A stretch of DNA of 64,000 nucleotides from contig CAVXZE010000031.1 of NCBI GenBank assembly GCA_963766175.1, positions 58,746 to 122,745 on the forward strand, read 5' to 3'. The first letter of the stretch is position 1. The number at the start of each line of letters is the position of its first letter. Source of the DNA: CAVXZE01 sp963766175 (lineage in GTDB: Bacteria > Myxococcota_A > UBA9160 > UBA6930). Under the pieces are notes generated by a model. That model was not told the DNA's origin. It saw only the letters and a list, made by a program, of their open reading frames with translations, and ran no database searches. The position numbers were made by a program, and so were the translations under genes. Shown here piece after piece: positions 26,068 through 33,953 of this stretch.

Positions 26068-26094
26068 TAGAGTCCGCCGATTGGAGGAGACGCA

Positions 26095-26673
26095 ATGGCT
26101 TCGAAGTCGTTCAAGGTGTCATTCACGCTGGATGAATCGGATGCCGCCTACTTCCGTAGGCTCTACCGCACTGCGAAACAGAACTCCTCACCGGAGGACC
26201 GCCCCAAGATCCTGAAGGAGGTGGGCGGCCTGATCGACCGGGTTCGCGCCACCAAGAAGGCCCCGAGCTTCGTCCTCGAGGCGATCCTGGTTCTCGAGGA
26301 TCTGATCCAGATGCTCGACGACGAGGACTACGCCCTTCCCCAGCCGATCGCGGACAAGGCCCTGGCCGCCCTCGCCTACTTCGCCAATCCCGAGGATGTG
26401 ATCCCCGACTACATCCCGGGGCTCGGGTTCCTGGACGACGCCATCATGATCAAGTTCGTCGAGGATGAGTTCAGGCACGAGCTCTGGGCCTACCGGAAGT
26501 TCCGGAAGTTCCGCGACGGTGCCGAGCAGCGTCCCTGGACGGCCGTGGCCCGGCAGCGGCTCCCGAAGCGCCTCAGCGACTTCCGCAAGGAGCTTCGTGC
26601 CAAGGTCAAGGCGAAGAACACCCAAGAGAAGGCCAAGCTCTCCCGGGCGGGAAGTCGCACCGCCGGCTGGTAG
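26095..26673 (+). CDS. DUF1232 (YkvA-like) protein
   Basis: A 192-residue protein preceded by a strong GGAGGAGA ribosome-binding site. The DUF1232 core is visible: KALAALAYFANPEDVIPDYIPGLGFLDDAIMI (residues about 92-123; the FANPEDVIPDYIPGLG part is diagnostic). Unlike many DUF1232 proteins it has no strong membrane helix. It has a basic tail. Function of the family is unknown; some members are membrane-associated. It lies 27 bp after gshA and 63 bp before the REC-PAS gene. Confidence 0.82.
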   Translation: MASKSFKVSFTLDESDAAYFRRLYRTAKQNSSPEDRPKILKEVGGLIDRVRATKKAPSFVLEAILVLEDLIQMLDDEDYALPQPIADKALAALAYFANPEDVIPDYIPGLGFLDDAIMIKFVEDEFRHELWAYRKFRKFRDGAEQRPWTAVARQRLPKRLSDFRKELRAKVKAKNTQEKAKLSRAGSRTAGW

Positions 26674-26736
26674 TTCGCCGATCGACGGGCCGTGGGGTGC
26701 GGAGCGCGCGACAACGAGTCATCCTCTGCGCCAACC

Positions 26737-27885
26737 ATGACGGGCCTTGAACGCAGCCGGATCCTGGTCGTCGATGACGAGGAAGCGATCCTCGAGACGA
26801 TGACCTACACCTTCGAGGACGACTACCAGGTCCTCACCGCCACCTCTGCAAGCCAGGCCCTGGACCTCCTGGAGAGGGACGGGCCGGTGGCGGTGGTGAT
26901 CTCGGACCAGCGGATGCCGGAGATGACCGGCGTCGAGTTCCTCGCCAAGGTCTTCGAGATGGAACCGACCACCGCCCGCATCATCCTGACTGGCTTCGCC
27001 GACATGAACGCCATCATCCGGGCGATCAACGATGGCCACGTATACGCCTACATCACCAAGCCGTGGGAGCCCGCCGATCTCAAGCAGGTGGTGAGGCGCG
27101 CCGTGGACCACCACGTGCTGGCTGTCGAGAACGAACGCCTGCTGGGCGACCTGCACGACGCCAACGTGATCCTCGAGGCGATCATGGATCAGCTCGACAC
27201 CGGAGCGATCGCCGTCGACGCCACCGGGGTCGTGCGCGCCGCCAACCGGCCGGCCCGGGAGTGGCTGGGCCTGGAAGGGGATCCGCGGGGACGCGGGCTC
27301 AAGGAGGTGCTCGAGACGGCAGGTCTCGAACACCTGGGAGGTGCGGCGGCTCGCATCTCGTTGGACGAGGAGGTCAACTACCAGGAGGTCGACCTCGACA
27401 GAGACAATCAGAGCGTGCGTCTGCGCATCACCGTCCAGAAACTGAACGATCCCGAGGGTCGCGACCTCGGCCAGGTCATTCTCGCCCGGGAGATCTCCCA
27501 CGAGCCGCTAAGGCGGCGCTTCGACGAGCAGCTGGCTGCCATCGTGGAGTGTGCGGGGGATCTTCGAGGAGTGCTGGAGCAATCGCTGGTGGAGCTGCGC
27601 GCCCTGCGGGAGCAGGTGAGCGGATCGACGGTCGAGTCGCCTGGAATGGCCGAGCTCGCCGATCGGATCTCGCGCAGCCTCACGGCCATCGAGTACTGGC
27701 TCGAGGTCGACGATTCACTGGCGCGGGAAGACTACCCCGAAGCGCAGCTACTGCTGGAGCGGACGCGGATCGCCATGTCGCGTTGGCCGCTGCCGGATCA
27801 GCTGCCCGCGCGCATACGCGAACTGGCACGCAGTGTGGAGTCCTACTACGAGTCCGGAGAGAATCCGAAGCAGCGAACCCTCTGA
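26737..27885 (+). CDS. REC-PAS response regulator without a recognised output
   Basis: A 382-residue protein. The receiver (ILVVDDEEAILETM; Asp57 in VISDQRMPEMTG; Lys in ITKPWE) is of the HupR/RpfG type. A short coiled coil and a PAS-like domain follow (LDTGAIAVDATGVVRAANRPAREWLG, about residues 155-260). The last 120 residues are helical (QLAAIVECAGDLRGVLEQSL) and match no HTH, GGDEF, EAL, HD-GYP or kinase motif I can see. The ATG at 26737 (MTGLERSRIL) is chosen over 26692. It overlaps or abuts the unknown membrane protein gene, implying the membrane protein is the partner. Confidence 0.82.
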   Translation: MTGLERSRILVVDDEEAILETMTYTFEDDYQVLTATSASQALDLLERDGPVAVVISDQRMPEMTGVEFLAKVFEMEPTTARIILTGFADMNAIIRAINDGHVYAYITKPWEPADLKQVVRRAVDHHVLAVENERLLGDLHDANVILEAIMDQLDTGAIAVDATGVVRAANRPAREWLGLEGDPRGRGLKEVLETAGLEHLGGAAARISLDEEVNYQEVDLDRDNQSVRLRITVQKLNDPEGRDLGQVILAREISHEPLRRRFDEQLAAIVECAGDLRGVLEQSLVELRALREQVSGSTVESPGMAELADRISRSLTAIEYWLEVDDSLAREDYPEAQLLLERTRIAMSRWPLPDQLPARIRELARSVESYYESGENPKQRTL

Positions 27886-29545
27886 AGCGCCCTCGCAGGG
27901 CGCCAGCGGTCTTCCCCGGCTCGAGTTCCGCATCGAGCGGCTTCGGACCAGCTTGCGCTTCACCTACGCGTTTCACGCCAGGGAGGTGCGCTTCGAGCGG
28001 GAATCCGACGGGGCCTTCATCGGCGTCTTCCCGGAGACCTTCTCCTTTCACTCCAACCGCCACGATCCTGCGGAGCTCTATCTTCGTCTCGAGGACCTCT
28101 GGTCGAACCCGGCGCGGATGGCGCCGGAAGCGAATCGGCGCGACGCCGAGGAAGCGATGATGCGCCTGCTGGCAGCGCTTCCCGGCTACCTCTGTGGGAT
28201 CGTCGACCGTCTGGAGGCCAGCGGCGCTTCTGCTCCACTGGAGCGGGTCTGCGAGGATGTGGCGGTCTTCGGGCAGCTCACCTGCCGCTTCATCGCAGAC
28301 AAGGGTCTCGAAAACCACCCGCGGCTTCGAATTCCCCGCTTCCACCTGCGCAAGCTGGTGCTGCGGACCCTGCTGGTGATCCTCCGGGAGCGCGTTCAGC
28401 CCCAGTTCATGGAAGCCTACGTCTCCGGCGAAGCCACCCCCGAGCTCTCGTCGGACGATCCGAACGACATCGGCTTCTTCTACGCCCTGGCCGAGGGCGA
28501 TGCCTCGCTGATCGACAGCCGTGTGGTGGGGGCGGCGGAGCGAGCCTTCTACTGCTGGCTCGAGGACGTCTGCCTCGACGAGGAGAACCGGGCCTTCGAG
28601 ACCGACCTCTCTCCCTTCGACGATCGCGAGGTCGAGGTGATGCACGCGGTCACCGTGAACGGTCGCGGCCCGGTGACCCGGGGCGCCGACCTCTCTCCCT
28701 TCCTGCGGCGTCCTGGAAACCGCGACTGCCGACGTCTGCTGAAGAAGCTCGAGACCTGGTTCTTGCATCAGTACGACATTCGCCACGCCGCCGCAGTGCT
28801 TCATCATCACGCTCACCTGGTCGCCGGTCGAGACGACGCGGAGAGGGTCCTCTCCATCCATACCACCCGCACCTACCTGGTCGCGCTGCTGCTGCTCGCC
28901 TCTCCCTTCCTGGCTGCGGTCTTCGCCTACCAACGCGCCCCGATCTTCTTCGACGCCCTCGCCTCCGCGGAGGTGATCGTGGTGGCCGCCGTCGCCTTCT
29001 GGTTCCTGGCCTACCGCTTCATGTGGAAGAAGGAGCTCACCTTCTTCCACGCGGCGGTGCCGCGCATCGGGGCGGGGATCATCGTCGGCTACCTGCCGGT
29101 CTTTCTGATCGACGAGGTCTGGGATCTGGCCGAGCAATCGCCATTCTACATCGCGACGGTGGCGGGCCTGCTCGGATCGACGACTCTCCTCTTCATCTAT
29201 GTCGAGGTCCAGCGACGGATCGGCGATCCGCAGGAATCCTTCGCGCGGGCGGGGAGACTCTTCCTTCTCGGTCTGGTCGAGGCGGCCGGCTTCGGAATGC
29301 TGGTGACGAGCCTGCTCGGCCCGCTGATGGCGGTGCGCAACTGGGGCCCCCAGGTGGGTGTCGGCTCGATGGAACTGCTTCAGACCGCCCCGCCGATCTT
29401 CCTCGGAGAGCTTCCTCGGATCATCGGAATCGAGCCTTTTCTGGCCTTTCCGACCGCGGTGTTGCTGATGAGCTTCCTCTCCTTCTTCATCGGGACCTTC
29501 CTGCAGCTTCTCTGGGAGGAGCTCCCCATCACCGAGCCGCTCTGA
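27833..29545 (+). CDS. Membrane protein of unknown function with large cytosolic N-domain
   Basis: Not recognised. The product is up to 570 residues. The first ~345 are soluble and helical, with ETWFLHQYDIRHAAAVLHHHAHLVAG at the end of that part. About six hydrophobic segments follow (YLVALLLLASPFLAAVFAY, VIVVAAVAFWFLAYRFMW, IGAGIIVGYLPVFLID, ATVAGLLGSTTLLFIYVEV, LFLLGLVEAAGFGMLVTSL, VLLMSFLSFFIGTFLQLLW). No transporter or receptor signature was seen. The only early start is GTG at 27833, overlapping the REC-PAS gene by 53 bp; TTG at 27953 is an alternative. Position suggests a sensor or effector tied to the REC-PAS protein. Confidence 0.68.
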   Translation: MWSPTTSPERIRSSEPSEAPSQGASGLPRLEFRIERLRTSLRFTYAFHAREVRFERESDGAFIGVFPETFSFHSNRHDPAELYLRLEDLWSNPARMAPEANRRDAEEAMMRLLAALPGYLCGIVDRLEASGASAPLERVCEDVAVFGQLTCRFIADKGLENHPRLRIPRFHLRKLVLRTLLVILRERVQPQFMEAYVSGEATPELSSDDPNDIGFFYALAEGDASLIDSRVVGAAERAFYCWLEDVCLDEENRAFETDLSPFDDREVEVMHAVTVNGRGPVTRGADLSPFLRRPGNRDCRRLLKKLETWFLHQYDIRHAAAVLHHHAHLVAGRDDAERVLSIHTTRTYLVALLLLASPFLAAVFAYQRAPIFFDALASAEVIVVAAVAFWFLAYRFMWKKELTFFHAAVPRIGAGIIVGYLPVFLIDEVWDLAEQSPFYIATVAGLLGSTTLLFIYVEVQRRIGDPQESFARAGRLFLLGLVEAAGFGMLVTSLLGPLMAVRNWGPQVGVGSMELLQTAPPIFLGELPRIIGIEPFLAFPTAVLLMSFLSFFIGTFLQLLWEELPITEPL

Positions 29546-29609
29546 CCCGATGCTCTAGCGGCCAAGGCGTTGGAATCGGTACAGTCAGCGCCTTGGAAGG
29601 TCTGGCTTC

Positions 29610-30809
29610 ATGTCCCTGATCGTGATGTACACGACCCCCGTCTGTCCCTACTGCATGATGGCGAAGCACCTGCTCACGGATAAGGGGCAGACCTGGACCG
29701 AGATCGACGTCGAGGCCGACCCGCGTCGGCGTGCCGAGATGATGGAGCGTTCGGGTCGCAGCTCGGTGCCGCAGATCTGGATCGGTGATCGGCACCTAGG
29801 TGGCTTCGACGAACTCGCGGAGCTCGAACGCAGGGGCGAGTTGGATGGACTGCTGGGCACCTCACACCGAGACGAGGGTACTGTGCACACTCGGGTCCTG
29901 ATCGCGGGGAGCGGCCCCGCCGGATACACGGCGGCGATCTACACCGGCCGGGCAGAGCTCGAGCCGGTGATGCTGGCCGGGCTCCAGTTCGGCGGCCAGC
30001 TGATGCTCACCACCGAGGTCGAGAACTATCCGGGCTTCCCCGAAGGCGTGGCGGGGCCCGCGATGATGGAGATGTTCCAGAAGCAGGCCGAGCGATTCGG
30101 GACCCGGATTCTGATGGAGGACGCCACCGGGATCGATCTGAGCCGGCGTCCCTTTGCCGTCGAGAGCGAGGAGCACCGCTTCACCGCCGATGCGCTCATC
30201 ATCGCCACCGGCGCCACCGCCCGATGGCTCGGGATCCCGTCCGAGCAGCGGCTCTTGAACCGCGGCGTCTCGGCCTGCGCCACCTGTGACGGCGCCCTCT
30301 ACCGGAACAAGGAGATGGCCGTGGTGGGTGGCGGTGACACGGCGATGGAGGAAGCCCTCTTCCTCACCCGCTTCGCCACCAAGGTCACGGTCATCCACCG
30401 CCGCGACCAGCTGCGCGCCTCCAAGATCATGCAGGACCGCGCCTTCCGGAACGACAAGATCGAATTTCTCTGGGATTCGGTGGTGGACGAGGTTCTCGGA
30501 GAGGACTACGTCACCGGTGTCCGGGTCGAGAACCGGAAGACCGGAACCTCCCAGGAGCTTCCCGTCGAGGCCCTCTTCATGGCGATCGGTCACAAGCCCA
30601 GCACCGACGTGGTGCGGGGGCAGCTGGAACTGGACGAGGTCGGCTACGTCAAGGTCGAGCCCGGTTCGTCGCGGACCAGCGTCGCCGGCGTCTTTGCCTG
30701 CGGCGATGTGATGGATCCCACCTATCGCCAGGCGGTCACCGCCGCGGGGACGGGTTGTATGGCGGCCATCGATGCGGAACGATGGCTGGCGGAGCAGTCG
30801 GCAGAGTAG
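29610..30809 (+). CDS. trxB: Glutaredoxin-thioredoxin reductase fusion
   Basis: One uninterrupted 399-residue frame. Residues 1-84 are a glutaredoxin (TTPVCPYCMMAKHLL, Cys12/Cys15; SVPQIWIGDRHLGGFDEL). Residues 94-399 are a low-Mr thioredoxin reductase: FAD motif VLIAGSGPAGYTAAIY, ACATCDGALY (Cys223/Cys226), NADPH motif VVGGGDTAMEEALFL, and FACGDVMDPTYRQAVTAAGTG. The reductase could pass electrons to its own glutaredoxin domain. A GTG at 29883 (residue 92) with GAGGG four bases upstream could also yield free reductase. Ends four bases before the PAS-HisKA-REC gene. Confidence 0.9.
   Translation: MSLIVMYTTPVCPYCMMAKHLLTDKGQTWTEIDVEADPRRRAEMMERSGRSSVPQIWIGDRHLGGFDELAELERRGELDGLLGTSHRDEGTVHTRVLIAGSGPAGYTAAIYTGRAELEPVMLAGLQFGGQLMLTTEVENYPGFPEGVAGPAMMEMFQKQAERFGTRILMEDATGIDLSRRPFAVESEEHRFTADALIIATGATARWLGIPSEQRLLNRGVSACATCDGALYRNKEMAVVGGGDTAMEEALFLTRFATKVTVIHRRDQLRASKIMQDRAFRNDKIEFLWDSVVDEVLGEDYVTGVRVENRKTGTSQELPVEALFMAIGHKPSTDVVRGQLELDEVGYVKVEPGSSRTSVAGVFACGDVMDPTYRQAVTAAGTGCMAAIDAERWLAEQSAE
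29874..29885 (+). promoter_or_regulatory. Possible internal ribosome-binding site and GTG start within the fusion
   Basis: GAGGG at 29874-29878 lies four bases before an in-frame GTG (29883-29885), precisely at the glutaredoxin/reductase boundary. Initiation here would make a free thioredoxin reductase of about 308 residues alongside the fusion. Confidence 0.4.
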
Positions 30810-30813
30810 AACC

Positions 30814-31893
30814 ATGGCGCTCACACGAGAGCGACTCGAGCAGCTGGTGGCGCGTTCGACCGACATCGTCGTCGGGACCGATGGCGACGGGACGGTGGTC
30901 TACTACAACGATGGGGCGAAGAAGAGCCTCGGCTACACCGCGGAGGAGATGCTCGGCACCTACGTCGGCAGGGTCTACCCCAGCCGCGACGAGGCCAGGC
31001 GGGTGATGAAGGCGATGCGGAGTCCGGACCACGGAGGAGAGGGAATCGTGGAGACCTTCCGCACCACCTTCCTCGCCAAGAGTGGTGAGCGAATTCCAGT
31101 CGCCATCTCGGGGACGATTCTCCGCGACGAGCACGGTCATGAGGACGGCTCCATCGGTTTCGCGAAGGATCTTCGCGAGATCCTTCTCAAGGATCAGCTG
31201 GCCACACTGGGCGAGGTCGCGGTCGGTCTCAGCCACGAGATCAACAACCCCCTCGCGGTGATCCTCAATCAGACGGAGCTTCTGGAGCGCGACATCACCC
31301 GGCTCGCAGGAGAGCGCGACGTGTCGGTGGAGCAGGAGCGGCTCGACGCCGTGCGACGGGAGATCTCGCGGATCTCGGAGATCCTGATACGCCTCGACGA
31401 GATGGTTCGCGAGGAGAGCTACGAGACCATCGACTACATCGGGCCGACCCGGATGATCGACCTTCGCACCGATCACAGGCGGAAGCGGGTGCCCGGGCAA
31501 GAGCTCCAGGGAGTACGGGTGCTGGTCGTCGACGACGACCTGGGGATCTGCCGCAGCCTCCGCGAGATCCTCGAGAGTGACGGCTGTCAGGTCGAGGTCG
31601 CGGGAGACGGCGTCGCGGCCCTCGCCGCGCTCCACCGCCTATCGTTCGACGTGGTGCTCACCGACGTGGTCATGCCCAACATGGACGGCTACGAGCTCTA
31701 CACCGCCATCCGGGAGCGGCACCCGAAACTCCCGGTCTTGATGATGACCGCCTTTCACTACGACAAGGACCACATCATCAAGCGCAGTCGATTGGCGGGC
31801 CTGGAGACGGTGATCTTCAAGAAGCCGGTCGACCCCAACCGGTTGCGCCGGAGGTTGATCGATGCGGTCGCCGAGCGGCGGCGCGAGGCCTGA
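30814..31893 (+). CDS. PAS-HisKA-REC protein lacking a kinase ATPase domain
   Basis: A 359-residue hybrid. The PAS domain covers residues 5-125 (VGTDGDGTVVYYNDGAKKSLGYT), the HisKA dimerisation/phospho-acceptor helix has GLSHEINNPLAVI (His141), and a receiver ends the protein (VLVVDDDLGICRSL; Asp284 in VVLTDVVMPNMDGY; Lys in IFKKPVD). Between HisKA and REC there are only ~45 residues and no HATPase_c motifs. It therefore cannot autophosphorylate by itself and may be a phosphotransfer protein or a partner of another kinase. ATG at 30814 starts four bases after the reductase fusion. Last gene of the run. Confidence 0.82.
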   Translation: MALTRERLEQLVARSTDIVVGTDGDGTVVYYNDGAKKSLGYTAEEMLGTYVGRVYPSRDEARRVMKAMRSPDHGGEGIVETFRTTFLAKSGERIPVAISGTILRDEHGHEDGSIGFAKDLREILLKDQLATLGEVAVGLSHEINNPLAVILNQTELLERDITRLAGERDVSVEQERLDAVRREISRISEILIRLDEMVREESYETIDYIGPTRMIDLRTDHRRKRVPGQELQGVRVLVVDDDLGICRSLREILESDGCQVEVAGDGVAALAALHRLSFDVVLTDVVMPNMDGYELYTAIRERHPKLPVLMMTAFHYDKDHIIKRSRLAGLETVIFKKPVDPNRLRRRLIDAVAERRREA

Positions 31894-31924
31894 TCCGCCA
31901 GAGAGAAGCGGGCTGGGATCGGCT

Positions 31925-32107
31925 TCAGCTGACCAGGTGGTCGTTCGGGATGTTGAAGTGCAAGCCGTCTTCGCTCTTGCAGAGGGAGCGGTCTTCCCAC
32001 TCGTTCAGGACGGTGACCTCGTCACCCTCCGAGAACGCCACCTCCTGGGGATCCTCGCCGAGATTCGATTGATGCTTGAGGGTGATCGCCTTGGTGATGG
32101 TCGCCAT
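31925..32107 (-). CDS. Small protein (60 aa), unknown
   Basis: A 60-residue product beginning MATITKAITLKHQSN, with an alternating beta pattern (EVAFSEGDEVTVLNEWEDRS) like a small SH3-type barrel; a domain name would be a guess. AGGAGG lies 11 bases before the ATG, spacing on the long side. It converges with the PAS-HisKA-REC gene and is followed by nothing on its strand until the window's tRNA-poor gap. Codon use resembles neighbours, supporting a real gene. Confidence 0.55.
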   Translation of the reverse strand: MATITKAITLKHQSNLGEDPQEVAFSEGDEVTVLNEWEDRSLCKSEDGLHFNIPNDHLVS

Positions 32108-32161
32108 TTCGGGGAGATCCTCCTGATCACTCCGCCGTTGTAGCCCCTAAGGGCTGGCGTT

Positions 32162-32824
32162 TCAACGAGTCTCGGGCGTGCGTGCGGCGCACACCCCCAC
32201 GATCCGATGCGCCCCCGCTCGACGCAGGGTGCGAGCGGCCTCGCGCAGTGTGCTTCCCGTCGTCACCACATCGTCCACCAGCCAGATCCGACCCGGTAGT
32301 GTCCTTTTCCCGGCGCGGAAGGCTCCCGAGACGTTCGGAGCCCGCTCGGAGCGAGCGAGCCGGGTCTGGCTCGGCGTGTCGCGGATCCGGGTCAGTGCAG
32401 CGGGATCCACGGGAAGCTCGCGGCCGCGGCCGAGCGACGCCGCCAGCAGGCCCGCCGGATTGAATCCCCGCTGGCGCAGGCGCAGCGGATGAAGGGGCAC
32501 CGGCACGATCAGGTCCGGCGGCGGTCCGGGAGCCCGGCGGCCGGCCTCCCCGATCAGCGCCGTCGCGACCGCCTCCGCCGCGGGGTCGAGACCGAACAGC
32601 CCTGGATACGGGTACTTGAAGCGGCGCAGCCAGCCGGCGGCCTCGCTCTCGAAGGACACCGCCGCGACCCAGCTCTCCAGGGGGGAGGGGGCCGCCGTCT
32701 CGAAGCCGGGTGCGAGTCGCAGTAGCTCCCGTCGGCAGCGAGGACAGAGCGCCTCCCGGCCGACGGTCGTCCCGCATCTCGCGCAGGCTCCCGGAAACAA
32801 CAGATCGAGGACACCGCGCCACAT
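32162..32824 (-). CDS. comF: ComF-family phosphoribosyltransferase-like protein
   Basis: A 220-residue ComF protein. The N-terminal zinc finger is present (CARC, then CPRC, residues about 14-32). The type I phosphoribosyltransferase domain has LIVPVPLHPLRLRQRGFNPA and the PRPP loop IWLVDDVVTTGSTL near 187. ComF proteins take part in uptake of transforming DNA, and related proteins in Gram-negatives (GntX-like) have less clear roles. ATG at 32824. It stands 68 bp downstream of rsfS on the same strand and may end that operon. Confidence 0.9.
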   Translation of the reverse strand: MWRGVLDLLFPGACARCGTTVGREALCPRCRRELLRLAPGFETAAPSPLESWVAAVSFESEAAGWLRRFKYPYPGLFGLDPAAEAVATALIGEAGRRAPGPPPDLIVPVPLHPLRLRQRGFNPAGLLAASLGRGRELPVDPAALTRIRDTPSQTRLARSERAPNVSGAFRAGKRTLPGRIWLVDDVVTTGSTLREAARTLRRAGAHRIVGVCAARTPETR

Positions 32825-32892
32825 CTCGGCGAACGGATCGCCTCCGCGGGACCCGGGGCTAGGGAGAACTTACGCGATCCGTGAGCGCTCCG

Positions 32893-33279
32893 TCATCGGA
32901 CCGTCTCGCTCTCGAAGGGGTGTTCCGGTGGCTGTCCCAGTTCGATGGTGGGTGCGTCGCCCCAGAGTCGCTCCAGGTCATAGTACTCCCGCACCTCCTC
33001 CTGGAAGACGTGGACCACCACCTCGTTCAGGTCGATCAGCACCCAGCGCCCCTCGTCGTAGCCCTCCACGCCGAGGGGAGAGCTGCCCATCGCCTGGCTC
33101 GCCTCCAGTATCGCGTCCACCAGCGAGCGCACGTGTCGGTCCGAGGTTCCCGTCGCGAGCAGGAAGGCGTCCGTGAAGGAGGTGAGCCGGTGGACGTCCA
33201 GGGCCAACAGGTCCTGAGCCTTCTTCTCGGCCGCCGCCGCCGCCAGGCGTCTCACGGTCTGATCGGCGACAGACGTCAC
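32893..33279 (-). CDS. rsfS: Ribosomal silencing factor RsfS
   Basis: Binds ribosomal protein L14 and blocks subunit joining in slow growth. The 128-residue protein has the family core: AQDLLALDVHRLTSFTDAFLLATGTSDRHVRSLVDAI, here cited by its parts LDVHRLTSFTDAF and ATGTSDRHV, then GVEGYDEGRWVLIDLNEVVVHVF. GTG at 33279 overlaps the nadD stop as GTGA. The nadD-rsfS pairing is widespread in bacteria. Confidence 0.95.
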   Translation of the reverse strand: MTSVADQTVRRLAAAAAEKKAQDLLALDVHRLTSFTDAFLLATGTSDRHVRSLVDAILEASQAMGSSPLGVEGYDEGRWVLIDLNEVVVHVFQEEVREYYDLERLWGDAPTIELGQPPEHPFESETVR

Positions 33280-33953
33280 GCCCGGCTCCTCTCCGTATAG
33301 ACCCCGCTGCCGATGACTTCGCGCCGCACCGCTGCGGGAAGCAGGTAACGCACCGAGCGGCCCTCCCGGATTCGCCTGCGGATGTCGGTCGAGGAGACCT
33401 CCAGGGCCGAGATCTGGATCCACCGTATCCAGGTTTCCGCGGTGCGGTGGCGGCCGAATTCAGCTTCGCGATCCAGATCGAACTGCTGCGCGAACCTCGC
33501 CGGGAGTTGCTCGGCCAGCGAGCTCCTACCCCCCGGCGGGCGGGTGATCACCGCGAAGTGAGCGAGGGTAAAGAGAGTCGAGGGATCCCGCCAGGTTTCG
33601 ATCTCGGCAAAGGCATCCTGGCCGATCACGAAGACCGGCTTCTCCGGCGCCAGCCGCTCACCGAAGCTGCGGAGGGTGTCGACCGAGTAGGACGGCCCCA
33701 GGCGCTCGATCTCCAGCAGATCGAGAGCGAAGCGGGGGTTGTCCGCGATCGCGCGACGGACCCACTCGCAGCGGAGCTCCGCCGGGGCAATGACTTCATC
33801 GACGCCTTCCTTGTGAGGCGGCTCGGCACTTGGGACGAAGACCATGCGCTCGAGACCGAGGATCTCGGATACCTCCTCGGCGGCCCGCAAGTGGCCGAGG
33901 TGAACGGGATTGAAGGTTCCCCCGAGAACGCCGATTCCGCCTCCAGGGCTCAT
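33276..33953 (-). CDS. nadD: Nicotinate-nucleotide adenylyltransferase
   Basis: Cytosolic enzyme of NAD synthesis joining nicotinate mononucleotide with ATP. The 225-residue protein opens with GVLGGTFNPVHLGHL, containing the nucleotidyltransferase HxGH motif, and has FVIGQDAFAEIETWRD and the SSTDIRRRI (ISSTxIR-type) motif near the C-terminus. Its ATG overlaps the proA stop by four bases and its own stop overlaps rsfS, placing it firmly in the proB-proA-nadD-rsfS unit. Confidence 0.96.
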   Translation of the reverse strand: MSPGGGIGVLGGTFNPVHLGHLRAAEEVSEILGLERMVFVPSAEPPHKEGVDEVIAPAELRCEWVRRAIADNPRFALDLLEIERLGPSYSVDTLRSFGERLAPEKPVFVIGQDAFAEIETWRDPSTLFTLAHFAVITRPPGGRSSLAEQLPARFAQQFDLDREAEFGRHRTAETWIRWIQISALEVSSTDIRRRIREGRSVRYLLPAAVRREVIGSGVYTERSRA

